DNA from: Durusdinium trenchii
Taxonomy: Eukaryota; Sar; Dinophyceae; Suessiales; Symbiodiniaceae
Reading direction: 5' to 3'
Assembly: GCA_963970005.1 (NCBI GenBank)
Contig: CAXAMN010021001.1
Span: 1,064,800-1,128,799, forward strand
DNA: 64,000 nucleotides
Within the stretch, counting starts at the first letter, position 1, and each line of letters opens with the position of its first letter. The notes under the pieces are model-generated. The model did not search any database and was not told the DNA's origin. It worked only from the letters and a program-made list of their open reading frames with translations. Positions 55,201-63,554 of the stretch are shown here, in pieces. The translations under genes were made by a program, and so were the position numbers.

Positions 55201-55851
55201 AGTGACATTTTGATGTCCTTGCGGTTCTTGAGACTTCTCAATCTCAGCCATTTCATTGAGCCTCCGGACTTCATCTTCAGGGACTAGGTCACGGTCTTCT
55301 GGCTCGCAGGGAATCTCCTCCGTGTGCTCCACATCCTTGGCGGTGTCGCATGGCTCAGTAACCTCACCTGGAAGCTCAGAGATGATGGGGACGGCCACAG
55401 TTGAGACCAGTGCGTACTTGCAAATGACTCCTGTGCCCAAATCTTTCCCTTCAGGAAACGGTCCACAAAGGTCGGCTGACATAGTGAACTTCGTGGCGCT
55501 CCCCCCAAGCCTCTTGTGTGGTTTGTCGCAGCCCATAGCTTCCCCACAAATGCGGCAGTCAGCACGAAAGGGGATGTGACCCTGTTTGATGTGTCGATGC
55601 CAAGCTGCAAGGTCCATTTTGGAGACATGGTGACCACCTCCAGCCCCCTTTTCCTCCTCCAAAACGCCCAGCAACCTCCTCAAAGCTTCTTGAATCGCTC
55701 CCACAAGGCCTGGTGCCCATGCTGCCCAGGTCTTCGAAGTGCGAATGCGGTCACCGAGGTTCGACGGGAGTGGTCTGTCATCACAACCATCGCCTTGGAG
55801 GCCATGTAGTTCTTGGAAGGCAGGAAGGTTAGTCAAAACTGTCGTAGGTTT
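52117..55851 (-). CDS. Pol of the copia-like element: integrase, RT, RNase H
   Basis: Entered by a -1 shift from Gag; the frame itself is open from 55938 but has only a GTG there. Residues count from 55938. The first 40 complete the methyltransferase-like domain (KPTTVLTNLP). Integrase follows: the His/Cys zinc module WHRHIKQGH...CRIC near residue 111, then the catalytic Asp in SADLCGP (about 153), Asp in LHTDRERSF (about 281) and Glu in NGRVEGEVN (about 318). After a long linker comes RT, with VDVKTAFLLA and YVDDMLVAA (about 873). RNase H has YSDASHG, SSAEAEL and LASDLLTKP. The last 60 residues hold two hydrophobic segments (LMAILGGIIGMAAW and VTISALVAALAIWW) before a basic tail, which is unusual for copia. 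The frame is intact over 1,273 codons. Confidence 0.92.
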   Translation of the reverse strand, partial: KPTTVLTNLPAFQELHGLQGDGCDDRPLPSNLGDRIRTSKTWAAWAPGLVGAIQEALRRLLGVLEEEKGAGGGHHVSKMDLAAWHRHIKQGHIPFRADCRICGEAMGCDKPHKRLGGSATKFTMSADLCGPFPEGKDLGTGVICKYALVSTVAVPIISELPGEVTEPCDTAKDVEHTEEIPCEPEDRDLVPEDEVRRLNEMAEIEKSQEPQGHQNVTLAEVIPDRTVESLVRALSRLHAKYRMLGIQVYRLHTDRERSFASAPIQKWCEQRQIRLTMTAGDDSKANGRVEGEVNQLKRRTRLFLHDAGLPHSFWPVALRHAAEQRVRLQLERLGLESPPMLRFGASVLVKSKRWHRAGQLSTPYRTMQLLGPFPYMSHGWIVRDKKGQLLHVRTALEPSPVADQAIMELQEVPAVKHRIAGKHPPPLPDHPLAGRVGALYEESVPALATCRAGGEDSLDSLDWSSSLDVGKSLSVRLEPQGELEEVNGGHKLHDKVEPGDELLHRDLQGEVEDPLLCDWQQVEKWHELEQQRHWALKQLWCQGLREVAVGENSGSVHGSWLHEVELLLKGAEDQLSFQHSAIENFKLSALAPSMGTPDAPATVLQTYTVSLQQVRRELEKWKPPLRDEYGQLVSSTQAIKPTTEEKLRLDPRFPTMELAPAMLVPTVKSPHGRLRARVVICGNHLTKVNEESNNSAGETQPKDSNPFSLYAGGADGTTLRCLMKCAAENSWSVGTVDVKTAFLLAPRPDEQERLLVARPPKVLIEAGICDAAELWEISHAVYGLNDAPANWSQYRDRELPQLRFSAGGHDYQLVSTPEPNLWKLIKTDPGALPQEDNSEGFLAVYVDDMLVAAPGPLAKSVIDGIRAHWRCSEPEWATAEKAIKFCGFEISCSDDAVILNQASYTRDLLSRHEGIKPRQTPLPLGVQDEVEADVQISQVRRAQALVGELLWLSGRTRPDLCYGVSIMGRLVTKAPTKVLEWGAHMLGYLQHTVDYELRYTKQVVESSLDDCDAAKKPCLKVYSDASHGPQGGRGQQGLLVTYNGSPVQWESKQQPFATLSSAEAELMGYVDGVVIGESVASVVNVLEDNRLHLQGQQVLCGDSQTGLKILVAPDGPWRTRHLRLRAFVVKERIQQSCWKTQHVPGAELASDLLTKPIVNPTLWQNFYTFIGARVLSKDVDRDPGASLSKSSLMAILGGIIGMAAWNPSQESHKVARCVTISALVAALAIWWKKTQKTPQRPMGT

Positions 55852-58800
55852 TTCCTCTGGTGACCCAGCTTTCCTTGATCGAAAGTGACCAAGCGAAGGC
55901 CAGCAGTTCCAACCCAAGCCATCAGCTCCGGGAAGCACCAGAAAGAAGCGCTTTGCCCACCTTCTTCACCAGCAAGATATTCAGCAGGATCTCGCGGTGA
56001 TTCCAACAGCATGCCAACATTCGTCGATGTTCTGCGGCATTCTTGAGCTCGGATCCATAGACCCATGTGCTTCATGCACAAAGCTGTATCGCCATGAACC
56101 AGGCGAAGTTCCTCCTCCGAGAGGTCATTGAGGCACCAGCGATCTTCTCCTCGACCACGAAGGCGACGAGGTCCTGGTGGTGACCGGTTTCGAAGGCGAC
56201 TCACAGTCCTGCAAGGAGGACCTCCAACAATTGCAACGATGCGTCCCAAAGACGCCAGCTTCCACAAATAGCCCCAAACGGCCGGGTTGCGCAGGTTCAA
56301 CGAGGAGTTGATCTCCGTGTCAATGCACAGCCAAGAGTATGCTCCTCCGCCAACACAATTCCACTTCTTCACATCAGGACCACTGAATAGGTGTACAATG
56401 ACCCCCTTTCCAGTGAGGTGTGCCCTCCGAATTCTCCGGTTCCAGGGCGTTGTAGTTGGATCTTGGCTTTGTCCAGCCATGTGTTGAAGAACAGGATGTG
56501 GTAGTTCAGGAAAATGCTTCTGCCACCACTGCCGGTCCTCCTCAGAAAGTGCCACCTCCCCCCGATCCTCGAGCTCAATCTGGGAGCGCATGTCCAAAGC
56601 AGGTTGACGATGCATGATCGGGCAGCCAGATCGAAGCCAGCAGTCGATCGCACCGAGTGTTGGGTGACGGATACTGCAACCCGTCTTTCGCCACTCCACC
56701 TTGTAGCCCCGTTCAACCAGAAGCCCCAATGGGATGATCGGCTCCACCTCCTCCAAGGACAAAAGGGTGCGGTGCTTTGGATGGCGATACAAAACTGTAG
56801 TACCTGTAGCAAGTTCAACCTCGATGGGAGTCATCTCGCTCCTTTCATCAGGATGTGCAGTTCGGAGGGCATGTGTTGCCCCTCCGTCAAGGAGTGCAAA
56901 ACCTTGAAGACTTGTGTTCACGGGCTCCACAAAGACCTGTTTCAGGCGAACCGCTTTCAGGGTCCTGAGCGTCTTGAGGAGAGTTGTTGCTTCATCAAGG
57001 AGGACAGAAGCGGAGTCAACCTTTGACTTTTGGTCACCCCCCAACTCCTTCTCCGGCGACCCACCACCGTTCTTTCCCGATCCACCTCCAGACACCGTTG
57101 GCGATGACAAGAGCGATGAACTCGGAGACGATGTAGTTCCCGAAGCCTCAGAATTTCTGTATTGTGTTTCCTTGGTAGGACTGTCCTTCGACACCTCCTC
57201 ACCAACGCCTTTCACCTTGGCATTCTTTTTGAAATCCTTGGTGCCCCTCTGTTGACGGTGAGGACAATCTTTCATCATGTGACCTTCTCCTGAACAGAAG
57301 AAACATCTTTGCTGACGATCCAGTCCATCCCAGGAGTGCGCATAGCCACACGTGTCCCCCCTCCGACACCCAGACTGAGAGCCCCAAAATCTGCACGGCG
57401 ACCTCGGCTTCTCATCTTGGCCTTGGCTTGAGTGCATTGCTTTCACAACAGGTGCAGCGGTCTGGCTAGACGGAGTCGATGATGTTGTAGCCGATGTTTT
57501 TGGGGCCACCACCATAAGCGACAGGTCCTCCATCTCCGCCTGCAAGTATTCACTGAGATCTTTGATGGACTGAAGTTCGGGCCTCAGATCCACCAGCAAT
57601 TCTTGCCTCACCGAAGACACCCGGTAGGCCACTTGACTTCCTCCCAATTTCGACAGGGAGTCCATGATGCGCCCCAACACCTGCATGAGAATCAACGGGT
57701 CAGGCAGGGTCAAACGAAGCTCTTCTGCTCGCTGGAGCCATCGTCGCCAGGTCCTTGTAGTCACCAAGAGGTCCTGGATGTTGTTGGATGTTTTCACTTC
57801 CGTCAAACACTTCAACAGTGTAGTTCGTTCGGCACCTCCTCCAGGCTGGAAAAGGACATGAAGTCGAAAAAGGATGCTGACCGTTGTGACCTTCCTGTTG
57901 GCGATCACATCTCTTAGAAGCTGGTCGGGCAAGATGCTCAGGAGGAGCGATACACCACGCTGTTCAACACGTTGGTGGACAGGGTCGATGTTCTCCACAG
58001 GGCGCAAGCGAAGGCGCTCCAAAGGAGTAGCAGTGAGCCACTTCTCATAGAGTTCACCAGCTGCAGCCAAGCATCCATCCCACCACAACTGAGAAGTCGC
58101 CGAGAGGTCTGCCATCAACGGATAGGTCATAGTCAACCAATCTCCATATTGAAGTGCAGCTCCTTCAGTTGAGGGATGAGGCAAGCTCGGAAGGTCCAAG
58201 CTCCTCACAGTTTCCGGAATCACCGGAGGCTGAGTAGAGTCACCTTGAGGTCGTCCAGCATGAAGTCCTGGAGGAAGGTCAGGTTTGGTGCATGGCGGAA
58301 CTCCCGCACCCACAGGATCACCAGGAGGTAGTCCCGGAGGTTCAGGCAGAGCACGGCCTCCATCACCAATACCAGCGCTCGCGGCCGAGGCATAGGACGA
58401 AGCATCACCAGGTGCTCCACCATCAGTCAACCTCTTGACTTCACGAGCGAACTTATCCTCCGCCTCCCGCAAGATCTGAGCTCGGATCTTCTCCACATCG
58501 CCAGCTCCGGGACTGGAAGGTGCAGGTTTCTTTCCACTGCTTTCAGCCATACGTACATGCCCTTCACCTTTTGCAGCCTGTTGAAGTGAAGTGCTCCAAA
58601 AAGGATTCACAGTGCTGAGAGGCCCCACCGGAGTTGCCGCCGCATAGGGATCCAGCGTTCTTGGATGGAGAGCTTCGCGGCCCACCGATCCCACCATTGG
58701 AGAAACCATAGATCCATCCCGATCGGATCTCACATCCCTGACCGGGGTTCCAGCCGCCAACGCATGCCCTGGAGGACCTCCATGATCGTGCACATGAGGG

Positions 58801-58949
58801 ACTCCCTGATCAGCTTGGCGAAGGAGTGGATCAAGTAGAGTCGGACCCTGTTGTTGAGGTCCTCGTAGTGCGTTCTGCAGAACTTCAAACGAGTGGCGCA
58901 CCGCTTCTTGGAGATGCCCCAAACCCATCGACTGTCCCCTAGGATCCAT
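55833..58949 (-). CDS. Gag-protease of the copia-like element with C5-MTase-like domain
   Basis: 1,038 residues from an ATG at 58949. The N-terminal half is Gag: Pro/Gly-rich start, then a helical capsid-like part (LRLRPVENIDPVHQRVEQRG and beyond). Near residues 520-540 is a CCCH zinc finger (CRFWGSQSGCRRGDTCGYAH). Near 550 is a CCHC knuckle (CFFCSGEGHMMKDC), which binds RNA in capsids. Near 687 is the protease active-site motif LLDGGATHA (Gly where DSGA or DTGA is usual). From about 848: VIVHLFSGP, IDTE, IVGGPPCRTVS (Cys about 911) and MLLESPRDP, in the order and spacing of methyltransferase motifs I, II, IV and VI. The stop at 55833 falls in a 106-base overlap with Pol. Gag and protease calls are firm; the methyltransferase call is tentative. 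Confidence 0.85.
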   Translation of the reverse strand: MDPRGQSMGLGHLQEAVRHSFEVLQNALRGPQQQGPTLLDPLLRQADQGVPHVHDHGGPPGHALAAGTPVRDVRSDRDGSMVSPMVGSVGREALHPRTLDPYAAATPVGPLSTVNPFWSTSLQQAAKGEGHVRMAESSGKKPAPSSPGAGDVEKIRAQILREAEDKFAREVKRLTDGGAPGDASSYASAASAGIGDGGRALPEPPGLPPGDPVGAGVPPCTKPDLPPGLHAGRPQGDSTQPPVIPETVRSLDLPSLPHPSTEGAALQYGDWLTMTYPLMADLSATSQLWWDGCLAAAGELYEKWLTATPLERLRLRPVENIDPVHQRVEQRGVSLLLSILPDQLLRDVIANRKVTTVSILFRLHVLFQPGGGAERTTLLKCLTEVKTSNNIQDLLVTTRTWRRWLQRAEELRLTLPDPLILMQVLGRIMDSLSKLGGSQVAYRVSSVRQELLVDLRPELQSIKDLSEYLQAEMEDLSLMVVAPKTSATTSSTPSSQTAAPVVKAMHSSQGQDEKPRSPCRFWGSQSGCRRGDTCGYAHSWDGLDRQQRCFFCSGEGHMMKDCPHRQQRGTKDFKKNAKVKGVGEEVSKDSPTKETQYRNSEASGTTSSPSSSLLSSPTVSGGGSGKNGGGSPEKELGGDQKSKVDSASVLLDEATTLLKTLRTLKAVRLKQVFVEPVNTSLQGFALLDGGATHALRTAHPDERSEMTPIEVELATGTTVLYRHPKHRTLLSLEEVEPIIPLGLLVERGYKVEWRKTGCSIRHPTLGAIDCWLRSGCPIMHRQPALDMRSQIELEDRGEVALSEEDRQWWQKHFPELPHPVLQHMAGQSQDPTTTPWNRRIRRAHLTGKGVIVHLFSGPDVKKWNCVGGGAYSWLCIDTEINSSLNLRNPAVWGYLWKLASLGRIVAIVGGPPCRTVSRLRNRSPPGPRRLRGRGEDRWCLNDLSEEELRLVHGDTALCMKHMGLWIRAQECRRTSTNVGMLLESPRDPAEYLAGEEGGQSASFWCFPELMAWVGTAGLRLVTFDQGKLGHQRKNLRQF
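55848..55854 (-). promoter_or_regulatory. Candidate -1 frameshift site
   Basis: On the minus strand the heptamer is G AAA AAC in the Gag frame. A -1 slip lets the P-site move from AAA to GAA and the A-site from AAC to AAA, the latter being favoured at classic sites. It lies five codons before the Gag stop, and the Pol frame is coherent from here (KPTTVLTN). It deviates from X XXY YYZ only in the first base. Confidence 0.45.
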
Positions 58950-59259
58950 TCACCAATTGGTGTACTTGTTCTTGTGCAGGTTGAGGATGGTAGGTCACAG
59001 GTGGTCCTTGCGGTGCCCTCAACAACTCCGCAGCGGAAGCTCCCAAGCGTTTCATTTCTGCCGTGGACGACGATGCCGGCACCGACTTGGCCCTCGAGCG
59101 AAGCTCCTCTTCGATCAAGGCGTCGAGCTTTCGGTCAGCGACTCCCACCTCCAGCCGAGGTGTAGCAGCGGCAGCCTCCTTCACAACAGCCTCCTTTGCA
59201 GCAGCTTCTTCTTTTCGCTCCCTAGAGCGCTGTTGCTTGCGTCTTCGATGCTGCTCCAT
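58939..59259 (-). CDS. Small upstream ORF (ORF0) of the copia-like element
   Basis: 106 residues from an ATG at 59259. It ends 11 bases into the Gag ORF, in another frame. It is Lys/Arg/Glu/Ala-rich (QHRRRKQQRSRERKEEAAAKEA), predicted helical or coiled coil, with a Pro/Gln-rich end. It starts 59 bp after the primer binding site, so it is the first ORF on the genomic RNA. It may be a real short protein, an N-terminal extension of Gag reached by frameshift, or a regulatory upstream ORF. No homologue is known to me. Confidence 0.45.
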   Translation of the reverse strand: MEQHRRRKQQRSRERKEEAAAKEAVVKEAAAATPRLEVGVADRKLDALIEEELRSRAKSVPASSSTAEMKRLGASAAELLRAPQGPPVTYHPQPAQEQVHQLVNGS

Positions 59260-59317
59260 GGGGACCAACAACCTGAAAAAACAGGGTGGACTTCTACCGG
59301 CCACAACCCGTCAGCAG

Positions 59318-59332
59318 GTTGGGCTCATAACC
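59318..59332 (-). promoter_or_regulatory. Primer binding site for an internal (half) tRNA-iMet
   Basis: The plus strand reads GTTGGGCTCATAACC, the sequence of a methionine-tRNA anticodon arm (CAT in the loop, GGG/CCC stem). The RNA copy is thus complementary to the anticodon region rather than to the tRNA 3' end. Drosophila copia uses the same trick with a cleaved initiator-tRNA half. It abuts the 5' LTR directly. Confidence 0.8.
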
Positions 59333-59510
59333 TAGGGAAGGTTGGGTGTGTCGTGTGGTGCTGCACGGATCCTTTTCTCCGCGCAACCTTGAGCCAAACG
59401 ATGTTTATCGAATGGCGAGTTTCACCTGAGTGGTTTCAAGTACACTTCTCGTTTTGTGCACCTGACTGCAAACAAAGTTTGGAGGTTGGTGGTCCATTTC
59501 AACTGCCACA
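59333..59510 (-). repeat. 5' LTR (178 bp)
   Basis: Identical by eye to the LTR at 50701-50878. It carries the transcription start and, on the minus strand, TTTGGCTCAAG at 59388-59398. Its outer end is followed by the right copy of the GTTTC duplication. Confidence 0.95.
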
Positions 59511-59515
59511 GTTTC
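59511..59515. other. Target site duplication GTTTC (right)
   Basis: Pairs with 50696-50700 across the element. The pre-insertion sequence can be read as GATTGTTTCATTCC. Confidence 0.9.
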
Positions 59516-60898
59516 ATTCCAATGTGGTCTACTCTATTTTGCCCTACAGATACTTGATATTTTCATAGAGGTTTTGATTTGACAAATACAAATCTGATCT
59601 ACTCTGCCCCGCAGTGATGTGATTCGCAGTGATGTTCTGTTTGTACAGATTCTCAAACAGATCCCCTGCAGACTTCCCCAGCTGACAGATCCCTGGACCA
59701 AATGTGCTCGATGCCATCACATGGGGACACCCGACTTGGAGTCCAAGGGACTTGGAATAAGACATCCAGAGCACTGGAGATGAGATATCCAAATCCAATC
59801 AGTTCTTAGATCAGATCTAGACATCAGACCATATCAGTCCTCATGGTGAGCGGACGGCTCCACTTGAAGACTACATCCAAGTGCCCACGGAGATTCGCAA
59901 GATCTCGCGATCGCAGTGCCCATGCACCGTCCATCTGCTGGCGATCGTCCATCTGCTGGCGCACCGCTCGCGTCCAACGGTCCGCGGGTTGGGCGACGAG
60001 TTCCTCGCGTCCGCGACGGCGTCCGCGACGGCAGGTGGTATGGAACCAGTCGGAGTCGGTGAAGCAACTCTTGGTCCAGGCGGGAATTCTCGGGTGTGGA
60101 CCTTAAGATCTCCCCTGAGCATGTGGAGGAGTAGTGTTGCCTTTCGATTTGAGTGCCCAGATCGGTGGTTTCTAGACCCCCACTAGCAGCTACTATAGCA
60201 TGATTTTAACAATTTGAGCTGAGTGGTGCTGGTGCTTTTTGTTTTGAATTCCGATCCCTCACTGTAGAACCTTCAGTGTGGCATGCTTTAGTGGGTGACT
60301 TTTTGTTGGTTCATGTTGGTTCAGGATCCCTGTTGATAGAACCAACTCTGGCTGACAAACCTTCCCGGTGAATCGCTGCACGATGTTATATGCGTTCAAT
60401 TTGTGTGGTGTTAAGATGGCACCTAAGTATGAAGGGCTCCGGATCCGCCAGTCAAAGACCTTTTTGTGGAGATGTTCGGAGAGTCCTGTGCAAATTCATC
60501 ACACTGAGGCTTCTCCCAACTCATGGGTTTCACATGCTCACCGCCGTTTTTCTCGGCACCGCGGGTGCCACCGGATCCGCCAGCTTCGCACTAAGATTTT
60601 TATTTCTTTGATCGTACCTTTAATTGGCATTTGGTTGTGGTTGTGGTGGTTCACTATGCGCCCATGCCCGACGTATACATGGACATATATTGCTTAGAGG
60701 TCCACCGTGGTTAGTAAACACTTAGTATACATACTAACCATATACAACACGTACGAAAACACTTAGCACACTTAGCTATGTGCATTTAGAGCAGTTAGTA
60801 AGTTTCCTAAGTGTTTCCCTAAAAGGGTTCCAACCCTGTGTGAGCCGCTCTTCCCTCCTGGGCACGGCAGCCGCTGGCGTCACCTGCAAGGGGGCCAG
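59516..60898. other. Anonymous DNA between copia-like element and pseudogene
   Basis: No supported gene. A GC-richer patch at 59880-60080 is open on both strands without known motifs. 60700-60830 is AT-rich with repeated AAACACTTAG. Confidence 0.4.
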
Positions 60899-61029
60899 TG
60901 CATGTCATATGATCCCATGAACACGTTGACTGCACGTCATGTGGGTCTCATGAACGTGTTGACTGCATGTCATGTGAACCCCATGAACATGTTGACAGCA
61001 GGTCATGTGAACCCCGTGAACATGTCAAC
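60899..61029. repeat. 33-bp tandem repeat, four units
   Basis: Units begin at about 60899, 60931, 60964 and 60997, sharing GTCATGTGAACCC followed by ATGAACATGTTGAC with substitutions. The array overlaps the 3' end of the minus-strand pseudogene and would encode an 11-residue repeat on either strand. CATG-rich sequence recurs at 61860-61990 and 63450-63520. Confidence 0.9.
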
Positions 61030-62956
61030 AGCTTGATGCAGAAGCCTTATTTTCACCCTGCAGATCACCAGCGCTCCCCCTTCCTTCATGCTGTGCATGC
61101 ACGTGTCTGTGACACATGCAAGAGGCACAAGCTGGCAGTTGTCGACCACTCTATACAGAGACTTCGCCACATGTTCCCACACGTCGAGGCATGCCATGCA
61201 TGTGTCCTCAACTTGACAGAGCCACCTGACTCTGCCAACATGTTTGCGGTCGACCGTGGCCTCAACAAAGACAACTACATCGCCCCATGCCACCTCAGAG
61301 CTGCCGCCGGTGATGCCCTTCGTGGAGACTTGGCACTAACAGCGGCAGGAAATTGAAGGGCCGTCGAAATCATGTCAGAGATCTTTGATGAAGCCGGCTG
61401 CGCCTCCAACAAACATGGCCAGTCGCATGGAATCGAAACCTCGTCATCCTCCATCTCGAATTGTCTCAGAGTAGTGTCCTGCATGACACTCTTTTCAAGT
61501 TGCCGGGCAGGGTTGTTCACTTGGGTCACTATGCGCTTCACCATGCGGTGCTTCCTCTCCTGGCAGAAGCATGCCAGGAGCACTTGATGTTTTCTCCACA
61601 TGGATGGCAAATGCAAGCAGCTGTGGAACAGGTAGAAATTTGGTGACCACCCTGTCTCAACAGGTGTGCGGTGTGCTGGTTTAAAATGACGGCTATAATC
61701 AAAACGCAAAGACCCTTTCGATTCCCTGGATAAACTCGTGACATCAACATCACATGAAAGATTGTGAACAGTGCACAGAACATATAAACTCAAACTTGTT
61801 GAACCCTCGCATAAAACAACGTGATACATTGGCATTGAACACCTGACAACAGTCGTATTTCCCATGACATGAAGAAAAACAAAGACATGTCATTGCCACA
61901 TGACGTGACATGACCCTCCCATGACATGTCCATGAAGCAACATGCTGTACGACATGGCTCAATACACGTTTAATAGTTTAAACACCCCAATAAAAGTGAC
62001 ATGATGTGATGTGGCATGGCGTGAACTCTGAAAAACAAACGGCCTTGTTTGTGAATGAACGTGTTACTCTGGTTTTCCAACTCTGAAGAAGCGTGTCCGT
62101 GATGTTACACAGGTGCAGGAAGGACTTGCAACAACTTCTGAGTGCAGGGCTGCAGTTATCAAGAACAAAAGGTCGAATATAGCACCGAAGGATCAACAGG
62201 AAGTTGATCGTCCCTGAAGCGGTTCCTTTCAAAGATCTGTCTTGTTGGACCGCTTCTCCAGGCAAGCCTTAGGCCTGGCTCCCTGAAGTCGACGCGGCAT
62301 CACAAAGGCCTGAACGAACGATGCTATGTCTTGAGCCTGGTGACCTCCCTTGTGGAGCTCTGCTATTGTGAGAGCAGCATGAATGGAAGCAACCCCATGC
62401 ACAAAATAGATTTGAAACCAGTCGAACCTCCGCAGGTTCTGGTGGCGAGGGATGCTCAACAGGCTTCGTTCATGCCAGTTGAAACCTAGGCTCTGCTCTA
62501 ACAGCTTGAAGCCTGCAGCAGTCTCAACCTCATGACGTTCACACAACAGTTGATGCGCGTCCCTGACGCTTTCAATTGTGTGCTGACGGAACCTCAAGAA
62601 CTCCAGGCATGTTGACGGTATGAGCCGGTCATCGTGATCACGCAAAGCACTCTTGAAGTCAACACCATTCTGGCAGCAAGCGCAAAACTGTCCCGGCTGC
62701 TCCCTGAACACCCAGGACACACTTGCATGCCACTTCGTCTCCAATGTGCAGCGCCACTTGTCCAAAGAACATGACCCGCCTATCTTCATGCTGCAAGTAG
62801 ATGCCACAAGAGGTGTCAAAAGGCCTGCGAAACAAGTCAAGAAGATGAGGCATGAGCATGCTCATACCTCCAATCTTCTGAACAGTGCTCGACTTCACCG
62901 CACAGAGGCAAAACCAGAATGCCTCTCGAAAGGGCCCAGGAACCCAGCTCAAGCAC

Positions 62957-63044
62957 CTGGCAAGAATGACTGAAGTTATGCATGTCAAAACACATTTGCA
63001 CCTTGGGCCGGGAAGTGAGCGCTGGAAATTTGGAATCAAGTCAC
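62957..63044 (-). other. Intron in the pseudogene (88 bp)
   Basis: On the minus strand the upstream exon ends ...YFS (TTCAGT), the intron begins GTGACTTG and ends CTTGCCAG, and the next exon starts GTGCTTGAGCTG (VLEL). Removal links YFS to VLELG, as the family pattern requires. Confidence 0.5.
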
Positions 63045-63318
63045 ACTGAAGTAGCGCACCTGGAGCCTGTTTTTGTGCTTCAAAGCGTTACCTGCTGTGA
63101 CCTCGTCCGTGTATACAGCGAACTGCCATTTGCGGTCTGGGTGAGGAGGGTGATCATTGCAGTTGTGTTTCCACTGCCGTCACTGAGAGGCACCTCAAGA
63201 GCTTGAAGGACAGGGCCGTAGGAAGTCTAGTACTCTTCGATTTGCTTCTCGCGAGCTGTCCGTGAATGAGCCTTTGGCAGCCCATGACTTTCGATGTCTT
63301 TGAGAATGCTCTCGAGGC

Positions 63319-63554
63319 CTGTGAGTGAGACAAATGAGCGCCTACCAAATTGGCTTAGGCTCATGGCTTTCCACGGCACCAACTAAAGTACATCAAGTGG
63401 AATCAAAAGGACGACTTCCAATGATTCCAATGTTTGCTGGAATGCCATGTATACTGTCATGTCATTCATCCCCTCATATCATGCACATGTGAGCTGATGT
63501 ATGCACATGTGAGGCGTGTGAAGTATACAATTGAACGTGTTGGCTGCAAAGCAC
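63319..63554 (-). other. Intron in the pseudogene (236 bp)
   Basis: On the minus strand the donor is CTGCAG|GTGCTTTG and the acceptor TCTCACTCACAG|GCCTC. Splicing is in phase 1 and joins a segment ending VVTA to LESILKDIE through a Gly codon. The intron contains several stops in all frames and CATGTGAG repeats. Confidence 0.55.

Larger units (their letters stand above)
50701..59510 (-). mobile_element. Complete Ty1/copia-like LTR retrotransposon with methyltransferase-like domain
   Basis: 8,810 bp, transcribed on the minus strand. Both LTRs are 178 bp and identical by eye. A 5-bp duplication (GTTTC), a primer binding site and a polypurine tract are in place. The order Gag - protease - methyltransferase-like domain - integrase - RT - RNase H is that of Ty1/copia (integrase before RT), with an additional ORF before Gag and another after RNase H. 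No stop codons break the long frames, so the insertion is recent and possibly competent. The -1 frame change from Gag to Pol is normal in retroelements. Confidence 0.95.

Noticed and set aside
60967..61356. 129-codon plus-strand frame with Cys/His residues
   Set aside because: It is antisense to the pseudogene C-terminus and includes the 33-bp array; the minus-strand reading fits the family.
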